Shown: positions 32,478 to 41,772, counted from the stretch's first letter. The stretch: DNA of 64,000 bases from Bacteroidales bacterium (GCA_017620015.1 JAFZRE010000035.1:1-64000); one strand, 5' to 3'. Notes: generated by a model not told the origin, from the letters alone. Translations and numbers: made by a program.

Positions 32478-34560
32478 TGCACTGTTCGTTGCATCTGTTT
32501 ATTCATGCCTGGCATGTGGATATTGCGAACCCGATGCATCAGGCACCTATATGTTCAAGGCTTACGACATAAGTTCGTACCTGCAGTATAAGGAAGATGC
32601 AAATTTTTACAACGTTGGATTCTGGTATCAGTATGCAAACAAGGAAGTGCCACGGTCGGAAGTGTGGGCTGCGCTAAATAAATGCCATGCCAACGATATT
32701 GAAACCGGCAAAAATGCCTTTTTCGCATATCTTAAGAAAAATCACGATTCCGATGCGTTGACGTACTGGGAAACAGTACTGGCTTTTCAGGACCTTACTG
32801 GTGATGAGTGGGGGTATGCCGAAAATATCGACAGCGCAGTTATGCGTGAGATGGCAAGGACACTCGAAACCGCTGGAACAAAATGTAAGGAAGCCAGCCT
32901 GAAGGAACGTTTTGCTTACCAGTACATGCGCATTATGTTTACATTGAACGAATATAAGCAATGCCGTCAGACATGGGAATCGGGAGGTGAGCAGTGGCAA
33001 GACACAATTCTTAGGAAGCAGGGAAGGCTGTATTATGCAGGAGCCTTGTTCTACACGGGTGACCTTTGCAAGGCTGCCGACATTTACGGTGAGTGCAGCG
33101 ATTGGAACAGCCTGCGCTATTTCAAGAATAAGGTCGATTTCATGCAGGAACTGTACAAATACAATCCAAAGTCGAAGGCTTTGCTGTTCTTTGTGCAGAA
33201 TTACGAAAACTCATATCAGGACGGCAAGAATGTTGATGTCAAGAAGTTTACTGAGTTTTGCCATCAGGTTTTGAAGGAAAAGAAAACCGATAATCCGGCG
33301 TTGTGGCAGGCTGCTCTTGCACATATCGCCTTCATCGACGGCGATTATGACAAGGCAAACGAATTGATTGAAAAAGCCAACAATATGGACGGTGATCCGA
33401 TTGTCAAGGAAAATGCACGTTTTCTCAGACTTGTATATCATGCCGCCGACACAAAGGCATCCAACTATGACGATCTTTTGTATGCCGATTTGACTTGGTT
33501 GTTGAAAAAAGTTAATGAAACCGAAGAATACTATTCGAAAAACGGGAACGGTTACGCGCATTTTATCAATATTCTGCGCCGCGTAGTCTTTGTTTATGCA
33601 TTTCCGCATTATGTCGATGTTGGCAATCACAACATGGCCGCCGCATTGCTCAATGTTTACGATGAGGTTTTCTGCTACGACAAGCAGCATAGAGCGGAGT
33701 TGCGCAAAAATCCAAACGAGACCGGAAGCTGGGAGTATTCCACTTTTTACTTCAACTATCTTGACACCACTTCGGTGGAGAATGTGAAGGACTTCCTTGC
33801 GTTTGTAAAGTCGAGAGGCAAGACAAATCTGGAAAAGTCGCTTATTTCGATGGGTTACGTAAACGAAAGTATGATGAACGAACTTATTGGCACCAAGTAC
33901 ATGCGTTTGCACGACTATGTCAATGCAATCGAATACCTTCAGAATGTTAATCCGTCCTTCCTAAAGAAGCAGAATATTACAGATTATCTGAAGCGCAACC
34001 CGTTTATGGAAGATTGGATTACTGCAAATAATGAAAAGGGAAGCTTGTACAATTCTTTTAAGCCTACAACAATGTATGCGACATCTTCTACCAAATTGCA
34101 GTTCTGCATAATAATGAAGATGTTGGACGACAAGATACATAGCCTTACCGATAAAGAGGAGTGTTCGTTGCTAAGTTATGCATACGCAGTCGGTCTTGTG
34201 CAGGCGGAAAGATGGTGCTGGGCATTGACGCAATATGCCCAGAGCAGCGACGATTGGAATGGCGGATTGTTCCAGAGCATCAAAAATTTGCAGACTGATG
34301 ACAATGGTTGGGACTATTTGTCGTCGCGGTCGTACATGTTACAAGACCAATACAATAAGGTATATTCCTATCTTGACAATGCCGAACAAAATACAACAAA
34401 CCGAGAGCTTATAGCACGTTGCCAGTATATGCGCGGAGTAGTCGAATTAGACGATTCGCACAAGTGGCAGTATTATCGGAATCTTGTAGGAGAGTACTCA
34501 AGTACTAAGTTTGTCAGCACCGAAAGACGCCATTGCGACTGGCTTTGCGACCACAGGTAG
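32452..34560 (+). CDS. Exported helical-repeat protein paired with the DUF3142-like lipoprotein
   Basis: 702 residues. The first 22 form a hydrophobic export signal with a possible lipobox (SCLAC). The rest is alpha-helical with TPR-like pairs of helices (for example LYYAGALFYTGDLCKAADIYGEC, AALAHIAFIDGDYDKANELIEKA, LIARCQYMRGVVELDDSHKW). Such scaffolds bind other proteins. Its start lies inside the upstream lipoprotein gene, which points to a fixed pair. I do not recognise a named family. The gene ends 5 bp before a convergent small gene. Confidence 0.7.
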   Translation: MMWKRFIVSALFVASVYSCLACGYCEPDASGTYMFKAYDISSYLQYKEDANFYNVGFWYQYANKEVPRSEVWAALNKCHANDIETGKNAFFAYLKKNHDSDALTYWETVLAFQDLTGDEWGYAENIDSAVMREMARTLETAGTKCKEASLKERFAYQYMRIMFTLNEYKQCRQTWESGGEQWQDTILRKQGRLYYAGALFYTGDLCKAADIYGECSDWNSLRYFKNKVDFMQELYKYNPKSKALLFFVQNYENSYQDGKNVDVKKFTEFCHQVLKEKKTDNPALWQAALAHIAFIDGDYDKANELIEKANNMDGDPIVKENARFLRLVYHAADTKASNYDDLLYADLTWLLKKVNETEEYYSKNGNGYAHFINILRRVVFVYAFPHYVDVGNHNMAAALLNVYDEVFCYDKQHRAELRKNPNETGSWEYSTFYFNYLDTTSVENVKDFLAFVKSRGKTNLEKSLISMGYVNESMMNELIGTKYMRLHDYVNAIEYLQNVNPSFLKKQNITDYLKRNPFMEDWITANNEKGSLYNSFKPTTMYATSSTKLQFCIIMKMLDDKIHSLTDKEECSLLSYAYAVGLVQAERWCWALTQYAQSSDDWNGGLFQSIKNLQTDDNGWDYLSSRSYMLQDQYNKVYSYLDNAEQNTTNRELIARCQYMRGVVELDDSHKWQYYRNLVGEYSSTKFVSTERRHCDWLCDHR

Positions 34561-34565
34561 GATCT

Positions 34566-34883
34566 CTACAGGAAGAACATAAGGTATACTTGTGTCAGTA
34601 TGCCTGCAGTTATTACAATTGGAATCATAATTTTGGTAACCTTGATTATGAATTCGTTTGCTATCTGTCTGTCTTCTAGGCAGTAGCAATTGTGGAACGA
34701 TAGAGCACGCTGCTCCGTAAGTCTTTGCAGACATTCCGAAATGTCATTTTCGGTTATGCCATTATTCATTTGCTTTTCCATAACTTTGGACATAAGTTCG
34801 TCCTTGTCGATAAACATTTTGCAGTTGGCAGTTTCGAGTATGCATCTGTCGAGTTGCGAATAATTTCTGTTAATTTTTTTCAT
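34566..34883 (-). CDS. Small tail-anchored membrane protein, unknown
   Basis: 105 residues. The first 80 are hydrophilic and helical with several cysteines (ILETANCKMF, ISECLQRL, FHNCYCLEDR). The last 22 are a single membrane segment (IMIPIVITAGILTQVYLMFFL), so the protein is probably tail-anchored with its N-terminus in the cytoplasm. No family is recognised. A GAACTTTG element, one base off the -7 consensus, lies upstream on the minus strand. Confidence 0.6.
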   Translation of the reverse strand: MKKINRNYSQLDRCILETANCKMFIDKDELMSKVMEKQMNNGITENDISECLQRLTEQRALSFHNCYCLEDRQIANEFIIKVTKIMIPIVITAGILTQVYLMFFL

Positions 34884-35008
34884 GTTTTTAGTTTTTTATT
34901 CAGAGACAAAGTTCTGTTGCAGTTACGACATTTTGTGTCGTAGGATGTGCGCATTTTATTCTTTTCTGAAAATTTCTTGCAGAAACAAGCTTTTTTCAAA
35001 AAAGAACT

Positions 35009-35016
35009 TATCTTTG
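35009..35016 (+). promoter_or_regulatory. -7 promoter element of the Cys/His-rich lipoprotein gene
   Basis: TATCTTTG matches TAnnTTTG, 29 bp before the start codon. A CTTTTTTCAAAAAAG inverted repeat precedes it (34990-35004) and may be an operator or chance. Upstream at 34924-34942 is a TACGACA-TGTCGTA hairpin. Confidence 0.55.
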
Positions 35017-35044
35017 CGAAGTAAAAATTTAAATTAATACTTAT

Positions 35045-35608
35045 ATGAAGAAATTACTTTTTCTCTTAGTTCCTGCATTCTTGTTGGTTGCATGCTGCAA
35101 CAACGAACCTAAGCAGGATGCCGCTGAAGGCGAACAGAAATGCTGCAACAAAGAAGGCGAACACAAGTGCTGCAAGGATGGTGAACACAAATGCCACCAC
35201 GAAATGACCGAAGAGCAGAAAGCCGACATGGCCGCTTGGGAAGACTGGGCAAACCAGACTGACGAAAAGAAGGCAGAACTTCTTAACAAGCGTAAGGAAT
35301 GCTTAGACAAGATGGTAGCTGAAAAGAAGGCCAAGGAAGAAGAAATGGCTGCAAAGAAGGCTGCTTTCGAAGAGGGAATGGCAAACTGGGACAACCTGAG
35401 CCTTGACGAAAAGAAGGCTTTGTTCGACAATATGCCATGCTGCGGCGAAGGTCCTCATCCTGGATGCGGACACAAGTGCCATGGTGATAAGCCGGAAGGT
35501 TGTTGCAAAGGCCACGAAGGTTGCCACAAGCACGAAGGTTGCAAAGGTCACGAAGGCCATGAAGGTTGCAAGCATCATCACGAAGGATGCCCGAACCACA
35601 AGGACTAA
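35045..35608 (+). CDS. Cys/His-rich lipoprotein, probable metal binder
   Basis: 187 residues. Lipobox LLVAC (Cys17), then an N-terminal cluster of KCC and HKC words (about 32-52), a charged helical middle rich in Lys, Glu and Ala (about 53-130), and a C-terminal tail (about 131-187) with 10 Cys and 12 His built on HEGC, KGHEG and HHH words. No known family matches all three parts. The composition strongly suggests binding of soft or transition metals outside the inner membrane. It is a single-gene unit with promoter and terminator. A role in metal storage, buffering or resistance is inference. Confidence 0.8.
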   Translation: MKKLLFLLVPAFLLVACCNNEPKQDAAEGEQKCCNKEGEHKCCKDGEHKCHHEMTEEQKADMAAWEDWANQTDEKKAELLNKRKECLDKMVAEKKAKEEEMAAKKAAFEEGMANWDNLSLDEKKALFDNMPCCGEGPHPGCGHKCHGDKPEGCCKGHEGCHKHEGCKGHEGHEGCKHHHEGCPNHKD

Positions 35609-35627
35609 TCGCAATTTCGAAGAAAAT

Positions 35628-35659
35628 CAAAAAAGCTACGCTTAGGCGTGGCTTTTTTT
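35628..35659 (+). terminator. Terminator of the Cys/His-rich lipoprotein gene
   Basis: AAAAAGCtACGC pairs with GCGTgGCTTTTT around a TTAG loop and is followed by T residues, 20 bp after the stop. Confidence 0.8.
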
Positions 35660-35700
35660 GTTTGCATTTTGTCGATGTTCAATGGATTAATTATTGAACA

Positions 35701-35726
35701 AAAAAGGCTGAGTGCTCAGCCTTTTT
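35701..35726 (-). terminator. Terminator hairpin of the 35729-36736 gene
   Basis: AAAAAGGCTGAG and CTCAGCCTTTTT form a 12-bp perfect stem with a 2-nt loop, directly after the minus-strand stop codon; it could work in both directions. Confidence 0.85.
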
Positions 35727-35728
35727 CC

Positions 35729-36736
35729 TTATAATTTCTTTACCGTTGTTGTGCCTTCCATTATGCCTTCTTCATCATCGAAATACGAGTAAAGAATCTT
35801 GAACATGCCTTTCTTGCCAGGGATTGGTTCAATTATCTGCTCGCCAGACTCTTCAAGTGCTTCTAAAAGGTTACAATGAACCGGGAATGGTTCCACAAAG
35901 TCCTTCCATTCTCCATTTTCTAGTGTATATATATAAAAGGTATGCCAGCAGCTTGTCCACCACCAAGGCCAGATGCCAATTTCACAGGTGCCATTTCCGT
36001 CAAGGTCGCCAAGAATATGTGGATTTCCACCGATGCAATTTTCCACTTCGATTGGCGGAATGTTGCTGTCAGAGAACCCTATGAGGCAGATGCATTCACC
36101 TTGACATTCCATAAAATGGTCTTCATCGTCGTACTTTTTGGGTTCCAATATGTAGCACGATTCCTTCTTGCCGTCGCCGTTGAAGTCGTAGGTTCCAGCA
36201 ACATCTGTGCGGTCGCCCATTTCCTGTGCAATCATTTTCTTTTCGGCACGTTTGGCAAGATTCCCATCGGTTATAAGGTCGCCTTCGACGGAAATTTTCC
36301 ATTCGTCACCTACTTTGTGGAAATTTAGGTATGACGGATAGTCGCTTGTTTGTCCACCGACGGTGACGCGCTTTACGAAACTGCACTTTACTTCGGTATC
36401 GCTTATCTTTTCTACATCGACATCACCATAAATCTGCTGGTAGAAGTCGGGCGATTTCTTGAATGCCATCTGTTTGTTTTCGACGCAGGCGTTCTTGTTA
36501 AGTTGAGTGCCATAGAAAAGCACATTGCTGTCGAACATTGCCGACAATGCTTCGTAATCCTTAGCCGAATTTGCTTTGTTCCATTCCTTTACTAATGCTG
36601 CGAAATCGGTTTCATCGGTTTGAACTTCCGTGGTAGTTGGTTCTTCGTTGCTGTCGCTTGGCTTTGGCGAAGAGCAACTTATTGCTATTGTCAATACGAA
36701 TAGCAATGATGCGATGGTAAAAATATTGGTTTTCAT
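35729..36736 (-). CDS. Lipoprotein with NTF2-like and calcium-binding-like repeat regions
   Basis: 335 residues. A lipobox near residue 21 (IAISCSS) is followed by a Thr/Glu-rich linker. Residues about 45-160 resemble an NTF2/SnoaL-like fold (LVKEWNKANSAKDYEALSAMF, KWKIS-type end). Later DFNGDGKKES and DLDGNGTCEIG are FG-GAP/dockerin-like Asp-rich loops that often bind calcium, and GIWPWWWTSCWH is an unusually Trp-rich strand. I know of no assigned function. It probably faces the periplasm or the surface. Confidence 0.65.
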   Translation of the reverse strand: MKTNIFTIASLLFVLTIAISCSSPKPSDSNEEPTTTEVQTDETDFAALVKEWNKANSAKDYEALSAMFDSNVLFYGTQLNKNACVENKQMAFKKSPDFYQQIYGDVDVEKISDTEVKCSFVKRVTVGGQTSDYPSYLNFHKVGDEWKISVEGDLITDGNLAKRAEKKMIAQEMGDRTDVAGTYDFNGDGKKESCYILEPKKYDDEDHFMECQGECICLIGFSDSNIPPIEVENCIGGNPHILGDLDGNGTCEIGIWPWWWTSCWHTFYIYTLENGEWKDFVEPFPVHCNLLEALEESGEQIIEPIPGKKGMFKILYSYFDDEEGIMEGTTTVKKL

Positions 36737-36887
36737 ATATTATTTTCTATTAATATCCCGCGGCTTCGCTTACTGAGCCTGTCGAAGTATCGAAGCCATG
36801 GATTTGAGAACTATATTCGACACTTCGCCTTTCCCTTCGACAAGCTCAGGGGGCGGCTCTGTATTGCTCTGTGTGCGGAGATTTAGT
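36737..36887. repeat. Intergenic CTGAGCC/GTCGAAG repeats
   Basis: It contains ttactgagcctgtcgaagtatcgaagcc and its inverse form cccttcgacaagctcaggg. The same words occur at 15488, at 37430 and inside the 5' end of the giant gene (892-962). Confidence 0.75.
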
Positions 36888-37346
36888 TTATTCCTCTTCA
36901 ATAGTTATTTCTTCAATCTTGCATCCCTGACGAATCTTGTCAAGCACGTCCAATCCTTCTACAACCCTACCGAAGCAAGTGTGCTGACGGTCAAGGTGCT
37001 TGGTGTATTCGCGGGTAAGGCAAATGAAAAACTGAGAACCGCCGGTGTCGCGTCCTGCATGTGCCATCGACAATACACCTCGGTCATGGTACTGGTTGCC
37101 ACCGTTAAGTTCGCATTTTATCTTGTATCCAGGTCCACCTGTGCCGACTCTTGGGTCGCCAAGGTTACGCGAGAATGGGCATCCGCCCTGAACTACAAAT
37201 TCTGGTATTACGCGGTGAAAGCGCAGTCCGTTATAGAAGCCTTCTTCGGCCAGTTTTATGAAATTTGCTACCGTATTTGGTGCATCGTTGAAATAGAAGT
37301 TCACCTTCATGGTGCCGACTTCGGTTTTGATTTTTGCTATCTTCAT
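36888..37346 (-). CDS. Cyclophilin-type peptidyl-prolyl isomerase
   Basis: 152 residues with the cyclophilin core: FHRVIPEFVVQGG, then GVLSMAHAGRDTGGSQFFICL and CFGRVVEGLDVLDKI. The active-site Arg (FHR), Phe and Gln (QFFI) are present. There is no signal peptide, so it is cytoplasmic, in contrast to the exported parvulin-type isomerases encoded just upstream. It speeds cis-trans change at proline bonds during folding. Confidence 0.94.
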   Translation of the reverse strand: MKIAKIKTEVGTMKVNFYFNDAPNTVANFIKLAEEGFYNGLRFHRVIPEFVVQGGCPFSRNLGDPRVGTGGPGYKIKCELNGGNQYHDRGVLSMAHAGRDTGGSQFFICLTREYTKHLDRQHTCFGRVVEGLDVLDKIRQGCKIEEITIEEE

Positions 37347-37587
37347 GATGTAAGTTGTTTTTTAGTTTCTATGCCTGTGGCGTTTCTAATTGTTTCTATG
37401 TTTAACTTCGTTGAGGGCTACTTGTGCTGAGCGCAGTCGAAGTACGCCGTTCACGTTTCTGTGGCTTCGCCGTTCTATGGCTTCTCCCGTTTATATGTTT
37501 TTAGTCCAAGTCTTGCAGTCTATCGGTCTGACAGTCTCATAGTCTGTTCGACAGGTCTTCTGTTAGCCTGTTGGACTGTTAGCCTTT
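37347..37587. repeat. Intergenic low-complexity repeats
   Basis: From 37360 to 37490 there are ttctatggcttcg, acgtttctgtggc and gagcgcagtcgaagta words. From 37500 to 37587 there are cagtctatcggtctgacagtc and gacaggtcttctgttagcctg words shared with 29496-29605. No gene is seen. Confidence 0.65.
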
Positions 37588-38925
37588 TTACTTTATCCAG
37601 CAGTTAACGTTAAAGTTGCAGTCCTTGTACTCGTCGTCAATCTTTATGTAAACGCTCTGTACCTTGTCCTTTACCCACTCGTCGATTAGACGGCTGTTCT
37701 TGTCTTCCAATGCTGCCCTTTGTAATGTAAGGTAGTCGTCCTTCATGTTGGCTTTGTGTTCCTTTACGTCGAGGTCGAGGCGGACAATCTTGATTACACG
37801 GCTTCCCTTATTGTCGCTTGAGAGAAATGGCTTAGAGAATTCGCCTTCCTTTAACGACATTACTGCCGACTTGGTGTATGGGTCAAGGAAATCGCTTGTC
37901 ATTCTGGCATCGCCATAATAGGGATTCATAACTTTTCCGTCCGAACCCTTGCTGTCACCATTGCTGTATTTTTTCACGGCATCGGTAAAACTGATTGTGT
38001 CGGACTTCAATATGTTATAGACTTCGTTTGCCTTCTTGTCGGCGGCTTCGAGGGCTGCCATACTAACTTTTGGTTTCATAAGTATATGACGGAAATTCAT
38101 CATATTGCCTTTTTTTTCAATCATCTGAATGATATGGAAACCATATTCAGTCTCAACTACCTGCGACACATCCAACGGACTTGTAAGATTGAATGCCACC
38201 TGCGAAAATTCGGGTACGAGGTCGGTCTTGCTGACAAAGCCGAGTTCACCACCCTTCATTGCCGAGCCTGGGTCTTCGGAATACAGAACTGCCATTGTCG
38301 AAAAACTTTCGCCGTTTAGTATGCGCTCACGAATCTTGTTCAGTTCGGCAACAACATTTTCCTTGTCTTCCTTGCTAACTTCGGGCTTTATTACAATTTC
38401 GGAAAGTTCGTAGTATGCTTCGATGGTAGGAATACTGTCGGCGGGCAATTTTTCAAAGAAGTTTTTTACCTCCGATGGAGTAACCTTGGTGTCGCCGATG
38501 ATTTTCTGCTGAACTTTCTGCGCCAGCATCTGCTCCTCGATTGTGCTTCGCAAATCGTCCTTTATCGACTTGATGGTCTTGCCAAAATACTCTTCCAGTT
38601 TCTGCTCGGAACCTATCTGGTTGATAAAAACGCTAAGACGGCGGTCGAGTTCGGTTTCCACTTCCTTGGGCGTAACCGAAAGGCTGTCCTTCTGCGCCTG
38701 TACATACAGAAGTTTCTGGAACATCATGTCCTCAAGGATTTCGCAACGGGTGTTTCCGTCAACTTTCATCTGCTGGCTTGCCATCTGTATGTACTGGTTC
38801 TCGATGTCGGACATCATTATTATTTCGTTGCCGACAATACCTACAATCTTGTCGATGATTCCCTGCGCCTGGGTGCTTGCACCTATAAGCAGGGCTATGG
38901 TGGTCATTATAATCGTTTTCTTCAT
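37588..38925 (-). CDS. surA: SurA-like periplasmic foldase
   Basis: 445 residues. Signal peptide (MKKTIIMTTIALLIGASTQAQ), then the SurA N-terminal chaperone domain (IVGNEIIMMSDIENQ) and two parvulin domains around 170-270 and 275-380 (YSEDPGSAMKGGELGFVSKTDL, VVETEYGFHIIQMIEK). SurA carries outer-membrane proteins across the periplasm. It is the last gene of an apparent guaB-parvulin-lipoprotein-surA operon with 2-10-bp gaps, except for 6 bp to the gene upstream. Confidence 0.9.
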   Translation of the reverse strand: MKKTIIMTTIALLIGASTQAQGIIDKIVGIVGNEIIMMSDIENQYIQMASQQMKVDGNTRCEILEDMMFQKLLYVQAQKDSLSVTPKEVETELDRRLSVFINQIGSEQKLEEYFGKTIKSIKDDLRSTIEEQMLAQKVQQKIIGDTKVTPSEVKNFFEKLPADSIPTIEAYYELSEIVIKPEVSKEDKENVVAELNKIRERILNGESFSTMAVLYSEDPGSAMKGGELGFVSKTDLVPEFSQVAFNLTSPLDVSQVVETEYGFHIIQMIEKKGNMMNFRHILMKPKVSMAALEAADKKANEVYNILKSDTISFTDAVKKYSNGDSKGSDGKVMNPYYGDARMTSDFLDPYTKSAVMSLKEGEFSKPFLSSDNKGSRVIKIVRLDLDVKEHKANMKDDYLTLQRAALEDKNSRLIDEWVKDKVQSVYIKIDDEYKDCNFNVNCWIK

Positions 38926-38931
38926 ATTGTG

Positions 38932-39783
38932 CTATTTGTTGCCAATGACAAATTCTCCGTTAGGCTTGTATTTCCTCAGCAAATCCTGTTTTGCCTGTAT
39001 GTACTTGTCGTGCCTGCGCTTGTTCATAATTATCTGTATGATTTTGGGCTTGGCAAGTTCGATAGGCAAAAGGTCGCCAGGGACAAGGTAGTCGTCAATC
39101 TTGACGAGGTAGTGAAGTGTGTCGCGTACGTAGTCGAGTGTGTTCTTGTATTTTAGTTCGTATGGTTCAATGGTTCCGCTATAATCTATAAGTTTTAGGA
39201 AATCGCTGAATTCCACCCAGTCCTTTACGAAATAGACTGCCTTGTCGGGACTGTCGCAGTAGTCACCGAGTTCCTGCTCGCTGTCGAGGTCGCTTTTGCG
39301 CAATTTTTCATAAATCTCGTAGTAGCGCACAATCTTGGGCGAAATTGTCATATAGTGAGCCTTAACATACGTTGTATTAATGACATACTCGTTCAGGTGC
39401 TTGTCGTAGTAGTCGTTTATTTCCTTTTCTGTAACATTCATATTCACGTTACTATAAACGTACTTTTCGCAATATTCGTGTGTGTAGAGCTGACGGCGAT
39501 ACTGCATTATTTTTTTTGCTATGTCAGTCGTGTCGGGCAGAAGTTTTTCGGCTTCCTTGTACATAATGCGTTCTGTCAACCATTCATCAATGTAGTCGTC
39601 GGCTAACTTAGCGCTGTCCTTAGAGTCGCAGAATGGTGATATTGCGCGTACAAGTTCGTACTCGAAAAGCGTATCTTCGTCAAAACTTGCTACATATTTG
39701 GCTTGTACGGCGGGCGAGTCGTTTTGTTTTCCGCATGAGCAGACGACAATTGCTAGCAATATGAATGCAACGTACTTCGGCAT
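38932..39783 (-). CDS. Foldase-operon lipoprotein (SurA/PPIase-associated)
   Basis: 284 residues from the ATG at 39783, which begins a lipoprotein signal (AIVVCSC). The frame is open for 31 codons upstream inside the neighbouring gene but carries no export signal. The protein is helical with a SurA_N-like arrangement (LADDYIDEWLTERIMYKEAEKL, EKEINDYYDKHLNEY) and lacks a recognisable parvulin catalytic domain. It begins 2 bp after its upstream neighbour ends. It likely works with the two parvulin foldases at the outer membrane. Confidence 0.75.
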   Translation of the reverse strand: MPKYVAFILLAIVVCSCGKQNDSPAVQAKYVASFDEDTLFEYELVRAISPFCDSKDSAKLADDYIDEWLTERIMYKEAEKLLPDTTDIAKKIMQYRRQLYTHEYCEKYVYSNVNMNVTEKEINDYYDKHLNEYVINTTYVKAHYMTISPKIVRYYEIYEKLRKSDLDSEQELGDYCDSPDKAVYFVKDWVEFSDFLKLIDYSGTIEPYELKYKNTLDYVRDTLHYLVKIDDYLVPGDLLPIELAKPKIIQIIMNKRRHDKYIQAKQDLLRKYKPNGEFVIGNK

Positions 39784-39785
39784 TG

Positions 39786-41762
39786 TTATTTGCTTTCGGA
39801 AAGTTCCTTGACAATCTGGTCGAGCATTTCCTCGTGTATCTTCACGTTGTATTTCTTGTGCAGACTTTCCGTCCACTGCTTTTCAAGGTAATCCTGATAT
39901 GCAGCGGTGACAATTCCTCTGATTTCGCTGAGTTGCTTTGTTGTCGGGGCAATAACTTTTACTGCGGTTACGGTGTTTTCCTTGTTAAATACCTTTGTCT
40001 GTCCTGAAGTTTCAGTAATTCCGCTTTCGCGTATTGCATTGTCAACAAATAGGCTGTGCCCTTTTTCTTCCAATGCAGATTCGCCAGCAACAACTGTTGT
40101 GGAATCCTTAGCGTTGAGTTTGCCAACAATTGTCTCGTCATCGAAATTTGCATTTAAGGCTTGGGAAAGTTCTGTTGCCGACTTCGCATCCTTGCACTTG
40201 TATGTCTTGACATCGTAACGATAGCCCCACTTGTAGTTGTCCTTTACTGTCTCGTAGTAGGCTTCAAGTCCAGTGCTGTCAGCAATAGCCTTGTTCCAGA
40301 CGGCCTCGTTGGTGAGAGCGAAAAGCAATATTCCATCGTGGTATTCCTTCATCAAATACTTGAACGATGGATATTTTTCTTCGAGGTGCTTTTCTTCGTA
40401 TTCGATTATGCACTTGTCACAGAATTGCTTGTAGCCATTGAGAACCAACATTTTGATGTCAACAGGCGGTTGCTTGGTGTTGAATTTCTGGAAATATTTT
40501 GCGAAATCCTTTTCGGTGAATTTTTTGTCCTTGATTTCAAACACCACCTTGTTGAGTTTCAATGTGGAATCTATTTTCCAAGTTCCGTTGAAAATGGAGT
40601 CGGTAACATATTTCTTCTTGTAGAACGGAGCTACAGTCTTAGACATATCCTTGATGCCATATTCCTTGCGCAGATTGGCAATAACCACGTCGCGACCCTT
40701 GTACGAACGCATATTTCCGCTAACTTTCGACTTGAGGTCGGCCTTGCATTCCTCGAACGGCTTTATCGGTTCCTTTTCGAGCAACTTTATAATATGGTAT
40801 CCGTAGCTTGTCTTAACAATATCCGAAATGTCGCCAACTTTTTCCAACTTGAATACGGCATCTTCAAATTCCTTTATCATTCTGCCGCCAACGTTTATCC
40901 AGCCCAGTTCACCACCCTTGACGGCAGTCCTGCGGTCGGCACTGTACTTGTCGGCCATTTCTGCAAAGTCGGCACCGTTTTTCAGTTGTGCATACACGTT
41001 TTCGATGGTAGCCTTTGCTTCCTGCTTCTGTTCGGGTGTTGCGTCCTGCGGAGAAACCACCATTATGTGGGCGACTTTGTAGCGACCTTTAGAGGGACGC
41101 TTGTCGTTCACTTTCAGGATGTGATAGCCGTAGCGCGTGCGGAACGGAGCCGAAACTTCGCCGGGCTTGGTGTTGTACATAACGGTTTCGAAGTCGTAAA
41201 CCAAACCAAAAACCGTACAATAGCCGAGGTCACCGTGATTCTTTGCAACCGACGGGTCTTGCGAGTAGGTGTCGGCAAGTTTCGAGAAATTTTCACCCTT
41301 GACGGCACGCTTGTAGATGTCGTTGATTTTGTTCCAAGCCTTTAGAGTATCTTCGGGCGAGGCATTGCTGTTGACTGTGATAAGTATATGGCTCACATCA
41401 ACATCGTAGCACATTCTGTCGTAGGCTTCCCTTACAAGTTCGTCCTCTACGCTCTTGTCGCTGAGATAAGGCTGGGCAAGCTGCTTGCGGTAGCCTGCAA
41501 TCTCCTGACGGAAACTGCGCGAGGTGTCAAGTCCTTGTGCCTGACCTTCGTGGACTTTAAGCTTGAAATTGACAAAAAGTTCCATATATTCGTCAACATC
41601 CTTGCGAGTCACTTTGCCGTCGTGGTTGGCGTTCTTGTTGAAAATATGGATGAACTCGTCGGCATCAATCTTTTCGTTGTCGATTTCGAGCAAAGTCCTG
41701 TCCTGTGCATACAAACCGATGCCAAAAAGTAGCAATGCAATCTGTAATATGGTCTTTTTCAT
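39786..41762 (-). CDS. Exported parvulin-type peptidyl-prolyl isomerase with two rotamase domains
   Basis: 658 residues with a signal peptide (MKKTILQIALLLFGIGLYAQ). Two parvulin (PpiC) domains are clear at about 120-225 (VSHILITVNSNAS ... NHGDLGYCTVF ... TRYGYHILKVND) and 228-335 (VAHIMVVSPQDATP ... KGGELGWINVGG ... TSYGYHIIKLLEK). A long C-terminal region without known domain follows. It probably works in the periplasm with the SurA-like protein encoded downstream. The gap to guaB upstream is only 10 bp. Confidence 0.9.
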   Translation of the reverse strand: MKKTILQIALLLFGIGLYAQDRTLLEIDNEKIDADEFIHIFNKNANHDGKVTRKDVDEYMELFVNFKLKVHEGQAQGLDTSRSFRQEIAGYRKQLAQPYLSDKSVEDELVREAYDRMCYDVDVSHILITVNSNASPEDTLKAWNKINDIYKRAVKGENFSKLADTYSQDPSVAKNHGDLGYCTVFGLVYDFETVMYNTKPGEVSAPFRTRYGYHILKVNDKRPSKGRYKVAHIMVVSPQDATPEQKQEAKATIENVYAQLKNGADFAEMADKYSADRRTAVKGGELGWINVGGRMIKEFEDAVFKLEKVGDISDIVKTSYGYHIIKLLEKEPIKPFEECKADLKSKVSGNMRSYKGRDVVIANLRKEYGIKDMSKTVAPFYKKKYVTDSIFNGTWKIDSTLKLNKVVFEIKDKKFTEKDFAKYFQKFNTKQPPVDIKMLVLNGYKQFCDKCIIEYEEKHLEEKYPSFKYLMKEYHDGILLFALTNEAVWNKAIADSTGLEAYYETVKDNYKWGYRYDVKTYKCKDAKSATELSQALNANFDDETIVGKLNAKDSTTVVAGESALEEKGHSLFVDNAIRESGITETSGQTKVFNKENTVTAVKVIAPTTKQLSEIRGIVTAAYQDYLEKQWTESLHKKYNVKIHEEMLDQIVKELSESK

Positions 41763-41772
41763 GTTATTTCGT

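Noticed and set aside
40161..41345. A 394-codon plus-strand frame opposite the parvulin gene
   Set aside because: It is antisense to two clear parvulin domains; length is due to codon usage on the coding strand.
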